DNA of 64,000 bases, taken from assembly GCA_034509925.1 (NCBI GenBank), contig CM067537.1:4108501-4172500 (forward strand). Direction: 5' to 3'. A program made the translations under genes and the position numbers. The notes beneath the pieces are model-generated. The model searched no databases. It was not told where the DNA came from and saw only the letters and a program-made list of their open reading frames with translations. Each line of letters opens with the position of its first letter. Within the stretch, counting starts at the first letter, position 1. The DNA comes from Hirudinaria manillensis. Lineage: Eukaryota > Annelida > Clitellata > Hirudinida > Hirudinidae. This document shows, piece by piece, positions 43,564-56,874 of the stretch.

Positions 43564-46500
43564 ATGGATCCGATGAGTCCATCACCGAATTCGTCCAACA
43601 CTGAGGAAATCAATCCAGGGTGGGTGTTAAAACATTTGTTGCGTCATTCAATCTCATTTTAAATTATTACATAAGCTAGATAGAATAGGTAATTAAGCAG
43701 ATGAGTCATAACATTAAGGTGAATATTTATTGTTATATCTGCTTCTGCTTCTTGTATTCTAAAAAAAAGTGCTAGAACTTCATTAAATCTCAATTAAATC
43801 TTTTAGGAAACTATTCATTGGTGGTCTAAGCTGGCAAACAACTACAGGTCAATAATTTGGCTGATTTGTTAAAGTTTAAAAGCAATATTTAATTTTCATA
43901 AGTTTCTGAATGTGTCCTCATGCTTGTATTATGATCAACTATTTCAACTATTGCTTCAAATTATTTTGAGGGATGATTTCTTTTGTACAAAAACGTCATA
44001 TTCACAATGGATGCCAAATATGTTACTGTTTTATTTGTTTAAATTAAGTCTTATTTTATGCATTACTATATTTGTATTTAATCACATTGAATTTAATTTC
44101 CTTCATATTTTGTATGAAGTAGAACTTGCAAATAATAACAAGCTGGACAAAAAGCACAATTTCATTTTTATGGGATTTCCATCTGCTGTCTTTCTTGTTT
44201 TCTAGCCCCTCTCCCCATTAGTATGTAATTTTATTAGATCTTGTGATAAAAATATTAGGCTCCTTAGGAAATTAACCATTAAACCATTGTCTTTCCTTTG
44301 TCTAATTATGTAATTCAATACTTCAAGTTTGGGCTACCTCAGGTAGCTTTTTGGCAACTGTGCAAAATGTCTGCAAAATATAAAATGATTGGCTGCCCAC
44401 TTGCATTGGAAAGAACATTGAAAACAGCTTTTAAACAGCATCTTGCTGCATGGTAATTACGTAGTTTTTCGTAACTGCGTTATTATGAGTCGGCTCACTT
44501 TTGATCTGGCTCATCCTTTTGAAGATTCAGCGTCCTGGTAAATTAGGGCACGTTCTTGTTGAACTCGCTGCCTGCTTATGATAACTAAGCTATAAATAAA
44601 TTGGGAATGCTATGTGTCCTAATTCACTGACTTGCTCCTTTTTCCAACTTTCTCCTAAGTGATGTTAGGCCAAGTATTGCATCAAACTGAAGTATTGAAT
44701 CACTCTTTTGTTCTATCATTCTGTGTTATATATAGCATCTTTAACAGAGAATATTATTATTATATTATATTATTTTCTTGGAATGTCAATAGTTTAAAGA
44801 TTACATTGTTGGTCAGGATGGCATATGGTATTTTCCCAGTATTTTCTACATCAATATATTCTTGTTTAGACATTTATTACTTTGCAAACAAGGACTGGTT
44901 ATTTATTCTCAGTCATAGTTATAGTTGAAGGATGATTCCAGTTGTTTTGTATAAATATTTAAAAGCTGGTTTTATGTGTTTTATTCATTTATCCTAAAAA
45001 GCTCACATCCAATTGTCTCTTTGGTAGATAGTTGTAGCAGAAGTTGCTTGCCAAGTTAAATATTTTAGCTAAAGCTTTATAGATTATGTTGGCAATTACT
45101 GTATGTTTGTTTCATGTTCTAAATAAATTTACAAATAACAAATTACTTCTACAGTAGGAATATAGCTACATGAAAACAGCTTTGTTTTGATGCTTGTATC
45201 TGTTGGAGTGCATTTGCCATCCCTAATTTGTGTGCTGTAGTATCTTGAAGTAACTGTAAATATTAAGTCTGCTTGATTTCCAAACATTATAATTTTGTAC
45301 TTGGTAGACATAAAGATGTTTTTGTAATTTAGGGCTGTTTAATTCATAATCCATCATGTCCTTTATGATGTGTTGCATTGATCCATAACTTTAGAGTAAT
45401 GAACTGACGTAAAGGGTGAATTCTAACATTTTTACTTTATTCCCAGATAAACTGAGTGAGCATTTTAGAAGGTTTGGTGAAATTTCAGAATGCATGGTCA
45501 TGAAAGATCCCATCACTAAAAGATCCAGGTGAGTTTTTTTTTTCAGAAAAATTATTCCAGTTACTTCTAAACCATTAACAGATCTCACTTTTAATCATAT
45601 TTACATTGTGAAAATGGTTGTTCTTTAATGACTTTCTGATCACCCTAAAAAATATTGCTTACCTATAAGTTAATTTAACCATATTGGTTAGGTTTGTGAG
45701 CTATTGGCTTCATTCAGTTATTTAATTAAAATTTGCTAGCCTTCTTTTCAGTGAGTGCAAAACATTGGTTCTTAAACTCATAAATAATAAATTTCAAAAA
45801 TAGAATTTTTAAGTTTGATTTTAAGAAGCATTTCCCTCTCCCTTTGATGAATATGCTATTTATATATTCATACTTATATAAAAATTGTTCAAATAGAAAT
45901 TTAAGATCAAAACTTTGCTATAGTTTTTTTTCAAATTAAAGATTTGATAGATTCTTTCCACATTTAATGTAATGCTTTGAAACATTCATTTGCATTGAAT
46001 TATCTTAGATTAGTCTTTTTCTGACATATTTTAGGGGGTTTGGGTTTGTTATTTACAAAGATCCTGCCTCTGTTGAGAAAGTACTTGCAAGTGGTCCCCA
46101 TCATCTAGATTCAAAATTAGTGAGTTAGATTAAATTATCACTGTCCCAAAACATTGCAGATGTTCATCACAGAGATGTGTGTTTATAATAAACCAATTTT
46201 TATGTATAGTTTTGTCATAGAATATTTTGTTATAACGTTGTGGAAGGAAAGAAGGCAAATTTATTGAACATTGAACATATTATGCAATTCTTCTCTTAGG
46301 TAGATCCAAAAATTGCTCTTCCAAGGCAATTAAATTCTGTAATACAACCTAAAGTAAGTTTGTGCTTACCTGAAAACTTTTACCTGACCATTGCTTCACT
46401 CAATTTTGTTGAAATTTTGGTTCAGATTATTGAATTTTAATGCAGATGGTCACCCGAACTAAAAAGATGTTCGTTGGTGGGTTATCAGCTTCCACCACAT

Positions 46501-49500
46501 TAGAAGACATCAAGGCATACTTTCAACAGTATGGAAAGGTTTGCTTGTCAGAATAATTCGTGGAACTCCTTTTATTCTTTCTGAAATAATGCCAAAATGC
46601 TTTAAATGGCTGGAGCATTTTCCTAAGAGAATTTACTTAAGTAATTTGATTTAAGTATTTCTTATCATCTAGATATAACTAATATTTACCATCAACACGC
46701 TTGACTGACATATTGCTAGTAAAACCATATCTTCTAAATGGCAAGCCCAATTCGATAAAGTGCCTTTAAGTGAAAACTATGATACTTTATGTTGTAAGTA
46801 TACTTAATTGTCTATCACCACCTTTGTCATACTGTGTATAATTATATAGTGGGTCAACTGAGATGATTGTCCCCTGCATGTTTGGTATTTGCCAAGTCAT
46901 TATTGAGTGGCCCAGTAACAATGCCACTTGCCCAAGGAAGCCAGCTTGATAACATCTTGTTGATTGTAATAGTACTGTACGTCTTAAAGACAACCACAAA
47001 TATCAGCTACAAATACTTTATAAAGTCAAAAACAAGTGTATCAATGAATGATGCATCCCATGATGTTTACTCCAAATTAATATCTGTACCAGGGAAAGTA
47101 GCTTCTTTAGACATAGCATTTGGAAATGCTTGAATACTTGATGAATAATTGTCACCTTTGAAGTACAGAGACATTTCAAGTGAGTCTGCAACATTTAATT
47201 AAAAGATGATGATAATCAGACCAAGTCATTTCTACGTAGTAAAGGAGTTATTAATTGTCTTTAATTTCTCCTGCTCTTTCATTCTGGTTCTGAATTTTTT
47301 CATGCAAGTAAATTGTGAGAGAGGATTTGCCAATCTTCTCACCTACTTGAGGTTATTCTCATACATTGTTTTAACCTCGGCCAGGTGAAATTTTATTAAA
47401 TAGAAAAAAATGAAGGAAAATATTATTTTATACACTTGGTGAACTTTGCTGGCCTCTCTTCTGAAACTAATTAATAACAAGTGAGTCTCTGGAAATTTGT
47501 ACCTACAAAGATCCTACGTTTGTGCAAAAAAGTGTTAATTATTTGCAACATTCTTACGTGGCATTTCCAAATAATTTTGTTAACCTCTTGAATTGCATAC
47601 CATTCAAGAAAATTACATCATAATCCTTAGAAATAACTTATTCATTAATATTATTTATCTTTATCCTTTGTCTTGGGATGTTCATGATGATTGCAACAGC
47701 ATAGCACTCAATCTGATAAAATTATTAGTCAGCAGAAAAAATTATTATCTAGAGAGGTGTATTAAAGACCCATTATTTCAAATTAGAGACTCATTTGATT
47801 CCATTTATTTTATTAATATCTGTTGGAAAGATCCAAGTATTGGACATGGATTCTTAAAATAGAGGTATATTGTCAGAGGTAGAATGAGATGCACTGTACT
47901 GCACGCATGACTGAGCTGACAATGCATGTATTTGTATTCTGAGGAATGCTCTGTGGAGCAGGAATAATTGCCAGCACTAACACATTTTTAAGGCTCTCAT
48001 CAGAAGCTATTTATACCTGCAGTGCGTTATTCCTTCTCATTACTTTGTCCACGGAAATCGGTGGAGTTGAATTATGGTTAACAGCCGATAAATTATTCTT
48101 GGTTGTCTGTTAACACAAGATGGATTTTTACTTTTTGTGGCGCATCTAAGAACCTCATCGGAGGTTTTTTATATAACTCTTTGGACTAGTCAAGTGTTTT
48201 TTAATAATCTGAATTTTCCTCTTCAATTTTGTTTATATTGTGTTTATTTTGGAGGAATTGTTATCTTGATAAATGGCATTATTGATAAATTGGTTGACCA
48301 TGTATGGTGTTTTTAGATCCTTCAGAATATGACCCTAAAAAATCAACCAGGTACCTCCAAACCCTGTCCTGGAAAAAGCACTTTATATGGGCACTTACAT
48401 GCAATGAGGCCTCAAAATTTGCAAACTATAAATGCCAAACCTGTTCTTAGGAAGATGAAACAGTTTTGCATTTCCTAAGGAATGCCTGGTCTAATAAAAA
48501 CATGAGAAGAGCAATGCACTAGAGATAAAACAAGCTTGCTGGAGATGAACAACTTGCCTAGCAATTCTGTAGCGTTGAATGTACCAATAGATTTACAAAA
48601 AAAGGCAAAAAAAGAGGATGTATCTTAACATCTGTGGTAAACTGTGAACGTTAAACCATTAATATTATTGTTGATGATGTACATTATTTTGTTGTTCTCG
48701 ATGATGTCCATCAGCGGTAGTGATCGACCGGGGCGACAATTTTAGCCGGGGCCGGGACCGGGGTAGAGGGAGCGGTTGCCGGGGGCAGCCGGGACCGGGG
48801 TTCAGGGGAGGCCATCTATAATAACGTTAACTAACGGTGCTTTTATTCTCTAAACATGTTGTAAACGTCAAATAATATATAAGTATGCTTATTATGTCAA
48901 AGAGATTCTGTAAAACCTATAATAAAAAAAAAATTTCACAACGACAACTTTTCCACGCTCCGTTGCGAAAACTTAGAAAAACATTAAATCGTTGATGGAA
49001 TCTCATGAAAATCAAATCTTTTTGAATACTAATTGATTACTGTTTTGTGAAGGCCATAGTGATGAAAGTTAAACGGTAATTTTTTTAAAACTCATAGTTT
49101 TAAGGACATCATTCCAGGTTCCAGCCGATGATGTTTATTTAACTCCATCGAGTTAAGGAAACTTTCTCAGGCTCCTTTCGATGGGAGGGTGCCTGCATCT
49201 TGTTCAGGAACAGAGGAGGGTCATTCAAGCAAGGACAACGACCTGTGGGAAGAAGTATTGAGAGAAGAAGCTTCCGAAATTACGGGAAAGAAAGCACCCG
49301 AAGCAGAGAGGGAATTGGAGGCTTACCTTTCAAAAAAGCGCATAAATAGAACGGATGACCCACTGGCCTACTGGAAAATTTACAGGAGCTAGTTACCAGG
49401 CTTGGCGAAGCTGGCAAGGATTTACCTAAGCCCACCTCCCAGTTCAAGTGATAGTGAACGGGAGTTTAAAGTGGCACAGTCTATTCAAAAAGGGAGAATT

Positions 49501-52500
49501 AGACTGTTGCCCAAAAATGTTGAAACTTTAGTATTCATTAAGTATAACTTAAGAGCTCTATCGTACTCCACTAATTTGCCGGCTGTACCTGAGGACTTTA
49601 ACTCTCCGAACGATATATTTTATGAATCGTCGGATGATGAATAAATTTTATTTAAGTTGACAAAGCTAAAAATTCGACTTTTGTTTACCCCCGGCTAAAC
49701 CCCGGTTGAATTTAAGCCGGGGCGGGACCGGGGCCGGGGAATGTTAAAAAGCCGGGACCGGGGCCGGGGAATGTTAAAAAGCCGGGACCGGGGCCGGGAC
49801 CCCGGTGGTAAAAAAGGCCGGGGTTCAGCCGGGTCCGGGGTCCCCGGTCGTTCACTAATCAGCGGTCCATGCAAAAGGACTTTAATAAAATACCGCCATT
49901 ACTAATCAATGAAATGCAATAATTTGGCCATGTAATGGACATCCACAGGACTGAATGCAATGTTTAAGGTTCTCTTATGATTAAAACTGAGCCACTCCCA
50001 TGTAGGCATGGATTCGAATGCGGAAATATCCCCTTAACGTGTTTTGTGTAACTCATATCAATAAACAGTAACCATGTTGCATCTAATTACAAAGATTTGT
50101 TCGCTCTACTCTCGTGAGATTGAGATTAAATTTTAGTGCTGCCATCTTTCATGAGATACCTGCCTTGCCGTTTGTGCTGACACTTTAACATGTGAAACCT
50201 GGTATAGGTTAATGAGGTTACTATTGCTTGATGACGATGTTCTCTTTCCTCATTTCCAGGAATGGAATTTTAATTTGCAAGATTTGCAATATGTAAAACT
50301 GGTGGAGAGATGATACTTTCAAGGATATTTCAACTAGAATCTATAACTCTGTTTTAATTAATTCAAGATCTTCACAAATATTATTATGAATTTTATTACT
50401 TTTCTTCAGATCACATCGCATAAATTTTTACTCTATTTTTTGTTGCTTAGCTGTTAATATTTTTTATTTTATCGTTCTAATGGTTAGAATACATAGTAAG
50501 CCTTTGAAGATCAGCTGTTGCAGACTCGAGATGTGCACCGGATGAACTTTTGTCCCCAGCCACAACCAGTAACTTTGAACACAGAATATAAACGACGTGG
50601 AACATTGCGTTGCAAAGTTGATGTGAATATTAGAGTAGAACATGTGCTTGTTAAAAGATTTTCAGTAAATAGTGAAATTGTCTTCACCCGTGGGATAATA
50701 GAAAATGTTTTCATCCCTACAGTTTCAGTCATATTTTTGCGGGGTATTCCCGCTATCCGCAATAGGTACACATGCATTATTGCACAAGCATTACATTGTT
50801 GCAGATTCCAAATCTCAGAGTTAAATGTGTTTAAGCAAATGTTCTGTGGCACAAAGTAGCCTGTTTATGTGCCACTCGAGGGAAAAAACTTGAAATACGC
50901 TTGATTTATTGTGTTGGACCGGTACCAGGAAATGAAGGGTAGTTGAATTGTTTCCAAGGCATGTGGTCCATCAGACAGGATTGTTTCTCCTTTCCACACA
51001 AAGATGGATATTTATCTTATTTGGTAGCAGAATTAGGATTTAGAGATGGTAGACAATTTATTTGAAAATTATGAAATCTATCATTTATTTAATCATATTA
51101 TTCATACAATTCATGCAATTCATTTAAAGTCATTTTATACAACACTGAAATTTACAATATTAAAAAATTTATGATAATATTAACTGTGAAAGACCATGTA
51201 ATTGTGGGATGACTAGTCTTTTTTTATTTTCAGTTGACTTAATAAATCTTTGTAAAATCAGAAATTTATTCTGACACTTCTAAGCTGAGTTGTATATCTT
51301 TAGGCGGGGTGATGGAAGGTAATTTAGATTTTCCTGCAAATTCTTGATGTGGTGGTTTCTTCTGAACTTTTCACCTAACTTGAATTGACGTTATTCAAAA
51401 GTGTACGTTTAATCATCTCCTTATGGTGGATGAGTTTTATTGATGTCATTGATATCCAATTAGTACAGAAAGGCATTTAGTTTTTAATCTTATTAGAATG
51501 TATTTTATTATCCAACATTTGATTTGCTCATTTACCAAGTTTTCGACGTGTTGTCACAGCTATTTTAGAACTGAAGTTAAGGAATCTCATTGCAGATCGA
51601 AGACGCCATGCTGATGTTTGACAAAGTCACGCAGCGCCATCGAGGTGAGCCTAATTTAATGATTATTAATTTTCATTCTGTTCTAACTTTACTACATTAT
51701 TCCATATTTACTTTGTAACGATAATTTTTTATATTATCTTGAATTTCTGTGTTTGAAATTTCTTCTTGAGTGCATTCCAAGTTTCACTGAGAGCCAACAA
51801 GGCTAAATAAAAAAAAAAAAAATAAATAAATAGAAAATTTATTATGGATAGAGAATTGTGATTTTTTTATCTATATGAAAGCAGGATTATGATTCTGGAG
51901 CAAAGAGCCATAGAAATGTTTTAAATATTAGGGAAAATTTTGAATTTTTGATGAAAAGCCATTTTAGCAGATATTTGCTTTAGAATAGAATTTGAAACGG
52001 TATAACATTATATTACGTGAGTGCATAAAGTGTGCCTGGTTCGGGTCTGTCGTGCATTCCTCGGACATCGGCTGCATCGCCTGTAATGCAAACAATGTTA
52101 TCTTCAACCTTAGAGTTGGATATTCATTTATTGAAGCTTTTTTTGTGGTCTGCACATGCATGACGAAAATGCAGAATCGACTACTGATTTGGCCTATCTC
52201 TGTTTTTTTTACTGATGATTCTAATCGCTGACATATATGGAGGTGTCTCCGTAGCGATTGGCAAGCATTTTTTTATATTTCCTGTCCATTGTGTCTTCAA
52301 TAAGAAGAGCCATTTTATTTTAGTACCATGTTTTCGCTAAGCTTTGATATCATTATCAAGGCGTTCTCCGGAGGGTGGCTAGAGGGGAGTGATTAATTAA
52401 ACTAACGAGCTCATTAGGCGATCATTCTGAACAGAGCATGCCGCTAAAGCATCTGTCCCGACCCGCAATTGTTCGTTCCTTCATAATTGGCAGGGCTTGT

Positions 52501-55500
52501 AAAATATTAATTAACCATATTTGACAACTAGATATTATTGAAATTATTTAGAATATTTAAAGCTTTTTAATAAATAAATAAATCAAGTGTTTATTGTTTG
52601 AATGACGCCTTTTAAAGGGATGAGTCAATTATGATGTGTATTGTATTCAAAAAGTTATGAATTTGTGGAGCTCCACGTTACATCAAGGTCTGGAATGATT
52701 GTGCAATATCCTCACATCGCGTGTAACAGCGATGCGAGCTGTTTCTGCGGAGGAGTGTACGACTGCAGCCAGTGAGCCTCCTATGCTTATAAGATGGACA
52801 CTACGGGGTTGTACTAAACACGAGAAAAAGCTGCAACGCCAAGAATATGCTTCAAATAATGACGCACTTTCTCATTTAAATCAATCTTTAGTGTCAAAAT
52901 CCCACATAGTTTGGACAAATAATTTGCTACTAAATATCCCCCAGAGATTTTTAGAGAATATCATGATTTGTTACATTTCCATTTTCATATTTATCCAGCA
53001 AGAGTTGAAATCAATATCTTTTCTCTGCTGCTTTCTTACCTCATGTAGATTGATTTCGCGCTGATTATCCGTTCATGACTTCTAAGAACCCATACTTTTC
53101 CCACCTTAATGACAGGATTTTAGTGTTTCTCCAGTTATTTTAGGTCTTATTACTTCTTATATATGTTTTTGTCGCCCTTGTAATTTTGAGCATTATAATA
53201 TTAGCATATTATTTGTAAGATATGACTCAGTATATTATTTGTATATTATTAATATATTTTATTCAATGGCTTTAACATTAGCTTATTTAAAGAAAACAGT
53301 GGTTTAAGCTTTGACTAATGGTTGGAATTTTAGTTCTCAGGAAAAGTTGGAATTCAATACTTGTAATACGTTTTTCTCATTGAAGATTGTATTTTGTAAC
53401 CCCTTCATTCTAAACATATGACCTCAGAGGCTACAAATCTTTGGGAATGTTAATCTTTGAAAAATGCAGAGTGCACATTCTTGCATTTGGTTATAGATGG
53501 CTTTTCCTGGAAATTATTTCAGTGTCTTCATTCCTCTGGGCATCAACTTCAATCTTCATTACTGAGTGCTTGATATTTGACTAATTTTTCAAAATTTTAG
53601 AATTTTTGCAGTCATTTATTTCATATTTATGTCATACTCACTGTCTATTTTAATCTTGATAATCTTGAGATTAATTAATTTGATATTTAGAAATTATACA
53701 TTTTCATATTTCTTAGCCTAAGCCCTTCTTTTATCAGATTGGCAAACAAAGAGCTTCAGATTATCATCTTTCGATTTATCATGGAAATATAGGTCCTAAA
53801 TGCTTCCAGACATTGATTGCAGATATTCTAAGTGTGGATGTAGCCTCTCAATCTTCTTTTTATTTCTTTATCTTGGTTTTTGCTTGACTTTATGTTCTGC
53901 TCCTGTTCCACTTCTTCCTTCATTCAAATGGTGGACATCGATTTCTTGAGTAGGCTTCCATTGATTTTGCAAAGCATACTTACCCATGTTTACACTCTAC
54001 TTTTATGGTCCCTTCAGCTTGTTCGACAAATTGCTGCCTGATTTGATCTGCAACCTTATTTATTGCGAACATTTTTTAGAACTCTTCCAAGTACTATTAA
54101 ATATTTGCTTGTAGGCAATTCATATTAACTTTTTGCTCTTTTATTAACTCTTTCACAGCCTTTAATTTTCCTGAAATTAGGGTGCTATAAGAAAATTTAT
54201 AAAAAAAAATTATCTTCACATCCCATATTATCATCCAGAAGTTCTTGTTTAACATTATCTTTAAGAGGCAAGGCTCTTGTTTGTTAAGACCAAGTGCAAA
54301 TTGTATGCTTTTCATCATAAGAAAAATTTATAGGTTGTTGGGTACTCCCAGAATAGAAAACGTCAGTCCAATAGTAAGAATTTTTAGCAGGGCCTGAGTG
54401 AGCTTGGGAATGTTGTGCAATCACTAAAAAGTACTATGTTTGAATGGCCCAGCTAAGATAAACAGTATTTTTTATCCCCAGAATCTAAATATAACTAGTT
54501 TGAGGTAACGTTGTCTTGTTATCCAAGCTTTCCCTGTGTGTTATTTTCAAGTTCTTTTTCCAGTCTTTTGCACTTTGATTGTAATTGCATAATTAATTGT
54601 AATGGAATTCCTGCTTTATTGCTCTTCTCTCAACATTTTGATGAGGACATCAACTAGGTTTTTTGCAAAACATAAGTTAGACTTTTTAAAGATTTGGGGT
54701 TTGTTAAGTGAACTGATTACCCTCCCCATGTGGTGGCATGTGGTATGCATGGTACACATTAGTGTCAGGTGGTTGCTATTTATTTGGAAGATTTTTAATT
54801 ATTTCGTTATTTTGCATCATTCAAGAGTTTTATTTTTGTAGGTTTTGCCTTTGTCACATTTGAAAGTGAAGCCATTGTGGATAAAGTCTGTGAAATCCAT
54901 TTCCATGACATAAATAACAAGATGGTTGGTATATAATAATTTATCACTAAATTAACCATATAATGTAGCATAAGATGTTTTGTGCATGAAGTGTCTAGAA
55001 AATCTTTTTTATTTTTGATCTATTTAGATCAAAAATGATTAAAATCTGTCTTATAAAAATTTGATTTGATCAGCTTAAATGTTAAAATATGTCAGCAAGA
55101 GCTTGATTATGAGGTATGAATCGTGTGAAACTAAAGACATTTAAATGAAAGATTGCTTTGAAATTAATTTTTTTTTTATAGAAACATTTCACTTATTTTG
55201 TTAAACCCTCCAGCTACTTTTCACTCCTTTGTATTTGAAGCAATTGTTTTCGTTGTGGGAAAATTATGATTGATGTTATTTTGATGGTTTGTTTTGTGCT
55301 TGAAAGAAACTCTTGTGATTTGGAATAATTTCTATTTTACTTCTTTGACTTTTTAACCAGCGCTTTAATTTTAAAAAAAGTTGTTTTGACAACGAATTAA
55401 GATCGTGATTGGTAAATTACCTTGAGCTCCAAATTTTGTCTCTCAGGTTGAATGTAAAAAGGCTCAACCAAAAGAAGTTATGATGCCTCAAAGTAGCAGC

Positions 55501-56744
55501 AGAAGTGATTATGTTTTGCTTTTTTTTTAAATTGGTTTAATTTATTTTAACATAGAAGGTCCGTGTAAACTTGAAACATTACATTTAAACATTTTATTGT
55601 TAGAAATTTTTCATCAATTGATTTTAATTGGCAGTTAAAAGTTGTTAAACTAAAATGGCTAAAATACATTACACTTATTTCAATAGACCTCGTATCTTTG
55701 AGCTTATCACCTTCATTGACATCATTTGGACGTGGATACTCGCTTGCCAATCTGCAACCTTACATTATTCCAGGTTATTGCCTCTTGCAACTAGATTTTG
55801 CTTCTCAAATTTGGAAAATATATTAATAATGAATAATAATGAAAATGGTCATTGAAAGTGGACATGAATGAATCACAACGCAATACAATTAGAGGTTCTT
55901 CTGAGAACTTTCATGTTATATCAGGACAAATTCTTACATTCTCACGAGGACTGAATGTTTTTGGGTGGTGGCTTCGAGTATGGGTTGCCAAAGTTCTAAA
56001 TTGATGCGCTGAGTGATGAGTCTTGTGAGCGAAATAGTGCGCATCTTTAATTAGACTTGGTTCTTGTTGATCACCTCTTTTGGTATTTCATTTTTTTAAA
56101 TTTTTCTTATTCTTGGGTTGCTCATGTCCATCTACTGAGTCACTAGAATTCGGAAAGAAATTTATAGATTCATTTGCATTTCTAACTCGCAGGTTTTGGA
56201 ATAACACAATTTGGTCAACCAGCTTCACTGCTTGCGAGTCGAAGTTTATCTTCGCAGGATGGAAGGACTTTGGCGGGTTCATTCCTCCGCTTGGGTGGTC
56301 AGTGCAAAGGTTAAAAGATGATTGATTTAATGACTGTTTTGTAAACCACTGCAAAATGAAATTACAGGAGTCTTCACATAGAGTGCTTCTTGTTTTTATT
56401 TTATTTTTATTTATTTTTTGATAACATTGATATTACAGTGTTGCAGTCAGAAGGAATGTTGTCCATGATGAATGGTTACCTGTCGTCTTATGGAGCATCG
56501 ACGTCACCAACTGGAAATCAAACTCTTGTATCCCTTTCTGGCAACAATCCGCTGGATCCTTACAGCCACACGTCTGATCCTCTCAATTACCTACCGGTTT
56601 GTGTTCTATTTGCTTGATTTTAAGAGCATCAGTTTTTACCAACAACTTTTCGAAAGAGAAAGAGAATCATCATCAAATACAACATTCGAAAATCCATTTT
56701 AGGGAACTTTGGTACCCGCAGGCTTTCAGAACGGCTTCCATTGA
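43564..56744 (+). CDS. MSI: Musashi RNA-binding protein (two RRMs), 12 coding exons, complete
   Basis: Musashi binds UAG-containing motifs in mRNA 3' UTRs and controls translation in neural and stem cells. Exons: 43564-43619, 43807-43847, 45447-45528, 46035-46119, 46300-46353, 46446-46538, 51596-51644, 54842-54924, 55447-55492, 56193-56309, 56439-56596, 56703-56744. The total is 301 aa with consistent phases. RRM1 is about residues 19-95 (RNP2 LFIGGL, RNP1 RGFGFVIY). RRM2 is about 109-185 (RNP2 MFVGGL, RNP1 RGFAFVTF). Between them is PKMVTRTKK, and after RRM2 comes [16 protein letters not shown], both diagnostic. The C-terminal tail is short and low complexity, ending GFQNGFH, close to the family's usual end. 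The donor at 55492 is inferred from frame. Without that splice the frame stops at about 55530, a possible short isoform. Introns of 5.1 and 3.2 kb separate exons 6-7 and 7-8; the first contains the hAT element. Confidence 0.94.
48316..48500 (+). pseudogene. Weak LINE-like zinc-motif relic
   Basis: One plus-strand frame reads [18 protein letters not shown] text, then YKCQTCS, stop, EDETVLHFL. This resembles the C..C....ET..H.L..C motif at the end of many LINE polymerases. It has an in-frame TAG and no further matching context. It lies in the long Musashi intron. Low confidence. Confidence 0.25.
48710..48717 (+). repeat. hAT target-site duplication, left (ATCAGCGG)
   Basis: Eight bases, identical to 49858-49865, directly outside the terminal inverted repeats. 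Eight-base duplications are typical of hAT elements. Confidence 0.93.
49189..49644 (+). pseudogene. hAT transposase C-terminal dimerization domain, broken
   Basis: Two frames in the same phase separated by a TAG at 49390-49392. The text is [11 protein letters not shown], stop, [15 protein letters not shown], then [37 protein letters not shown]. It matches the hAT C-terminal pattern (W......P.L...A..YL..P..S..SER.FS.......R..L.P.....L.FL..NL). The Ser-Glu-Arg signature is kept. The N-terminal BED finger and DDE core are absent, so no active transposase is made. Confidence 0.8.
49721..49810 (+). repeat. 30-bp GC-rich tandem repeat in the hAT right arm
   Basis: Units 49721-49750 and 49751-49780 differ by one base. 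A third, partial unit starts at 49781. Each unit combines a GGGACCGGGGCCGGGG block with an AATGTTAAAAA block. The G-runs could form G-quadruplexes. Confidence 0.9.
49858..49865 (+). repeat. hAT target-site duplication, right (ATCAGCGG)
   Basis: Partner of 48710-48717. Confidence 0.93.
52018..52090 (+). repeat. Possible diverged short repeat, copy 1
   Basis: Contains GTCGTGCATTCCTCGGACAT and GCTGCATCGCCTGTAA. Its spacing and words resemble the reverse complement of 52712-52780 (GTCGTACACTCCTCCGCAGA, GCTCGCATCGCTGTTA). Possibly two diverged copies of a SINE-like repeat in inverted orientation within a Musashi intron. Confidence 0.35.
52712..52780 (-). repeat. Possible diverged short repeat, copy 2 (inverted)
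   Basis: See 52018-52090. Confidence 0.35.
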
Positions 56745-56853
56745 AAGCTCTCGGATGAAGACGGTTGCACTTGTGTGGTTTAATTTATGATCGACAAAAA
56801 AAAATATTAACAATGGATCCAATTGTACCGAGATCAGGACTTGCTGATGGATT

Positions 56854-56874
56854 TGTCGTCGTCGTCGTCGTCAT
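56854..56874 (+). repeat. GTC trinucleotide repeat in the Musashi 3' UTR
   Basis: About seven tandem GTC units about 110 bases after the Musashi stop codon. Confidence 0.85.

Larger units (their letters stand above)
48718..49857 (+). mobile_element. hAT-type DNA transposon with GC-rich arms, non-autonomous, in a Musashi intron
   Basis: 1140 bp. The left end is TAGTGATCGACCGGGG; the right end reverse-complements to TAGTGAACGACCGGGG. Flanked by identical ATCAGCGG. Both arms are extremely GC-rich (repeated CCGGGGCCGGGACCGGGG-like blocks) in an otherwise AT-rich region, and the right arm has a 30-bp tandem repeat. The centre keeps only the transposase C-terminus. The identical target duplications and clean ends suggest a fairly recent insertion. 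It lies in a 5.1-kb intron, well away from splice sites. Confidence 0.93.

Noticed and set aside
44330..44360. Short palindrome GCTACCTCAGGTAGC in the Musashi intron as a possible small RNA hairpin
   Set aside because: The stem is only a few bases with no flanking pairing of the length expected of a microRNA precursor.
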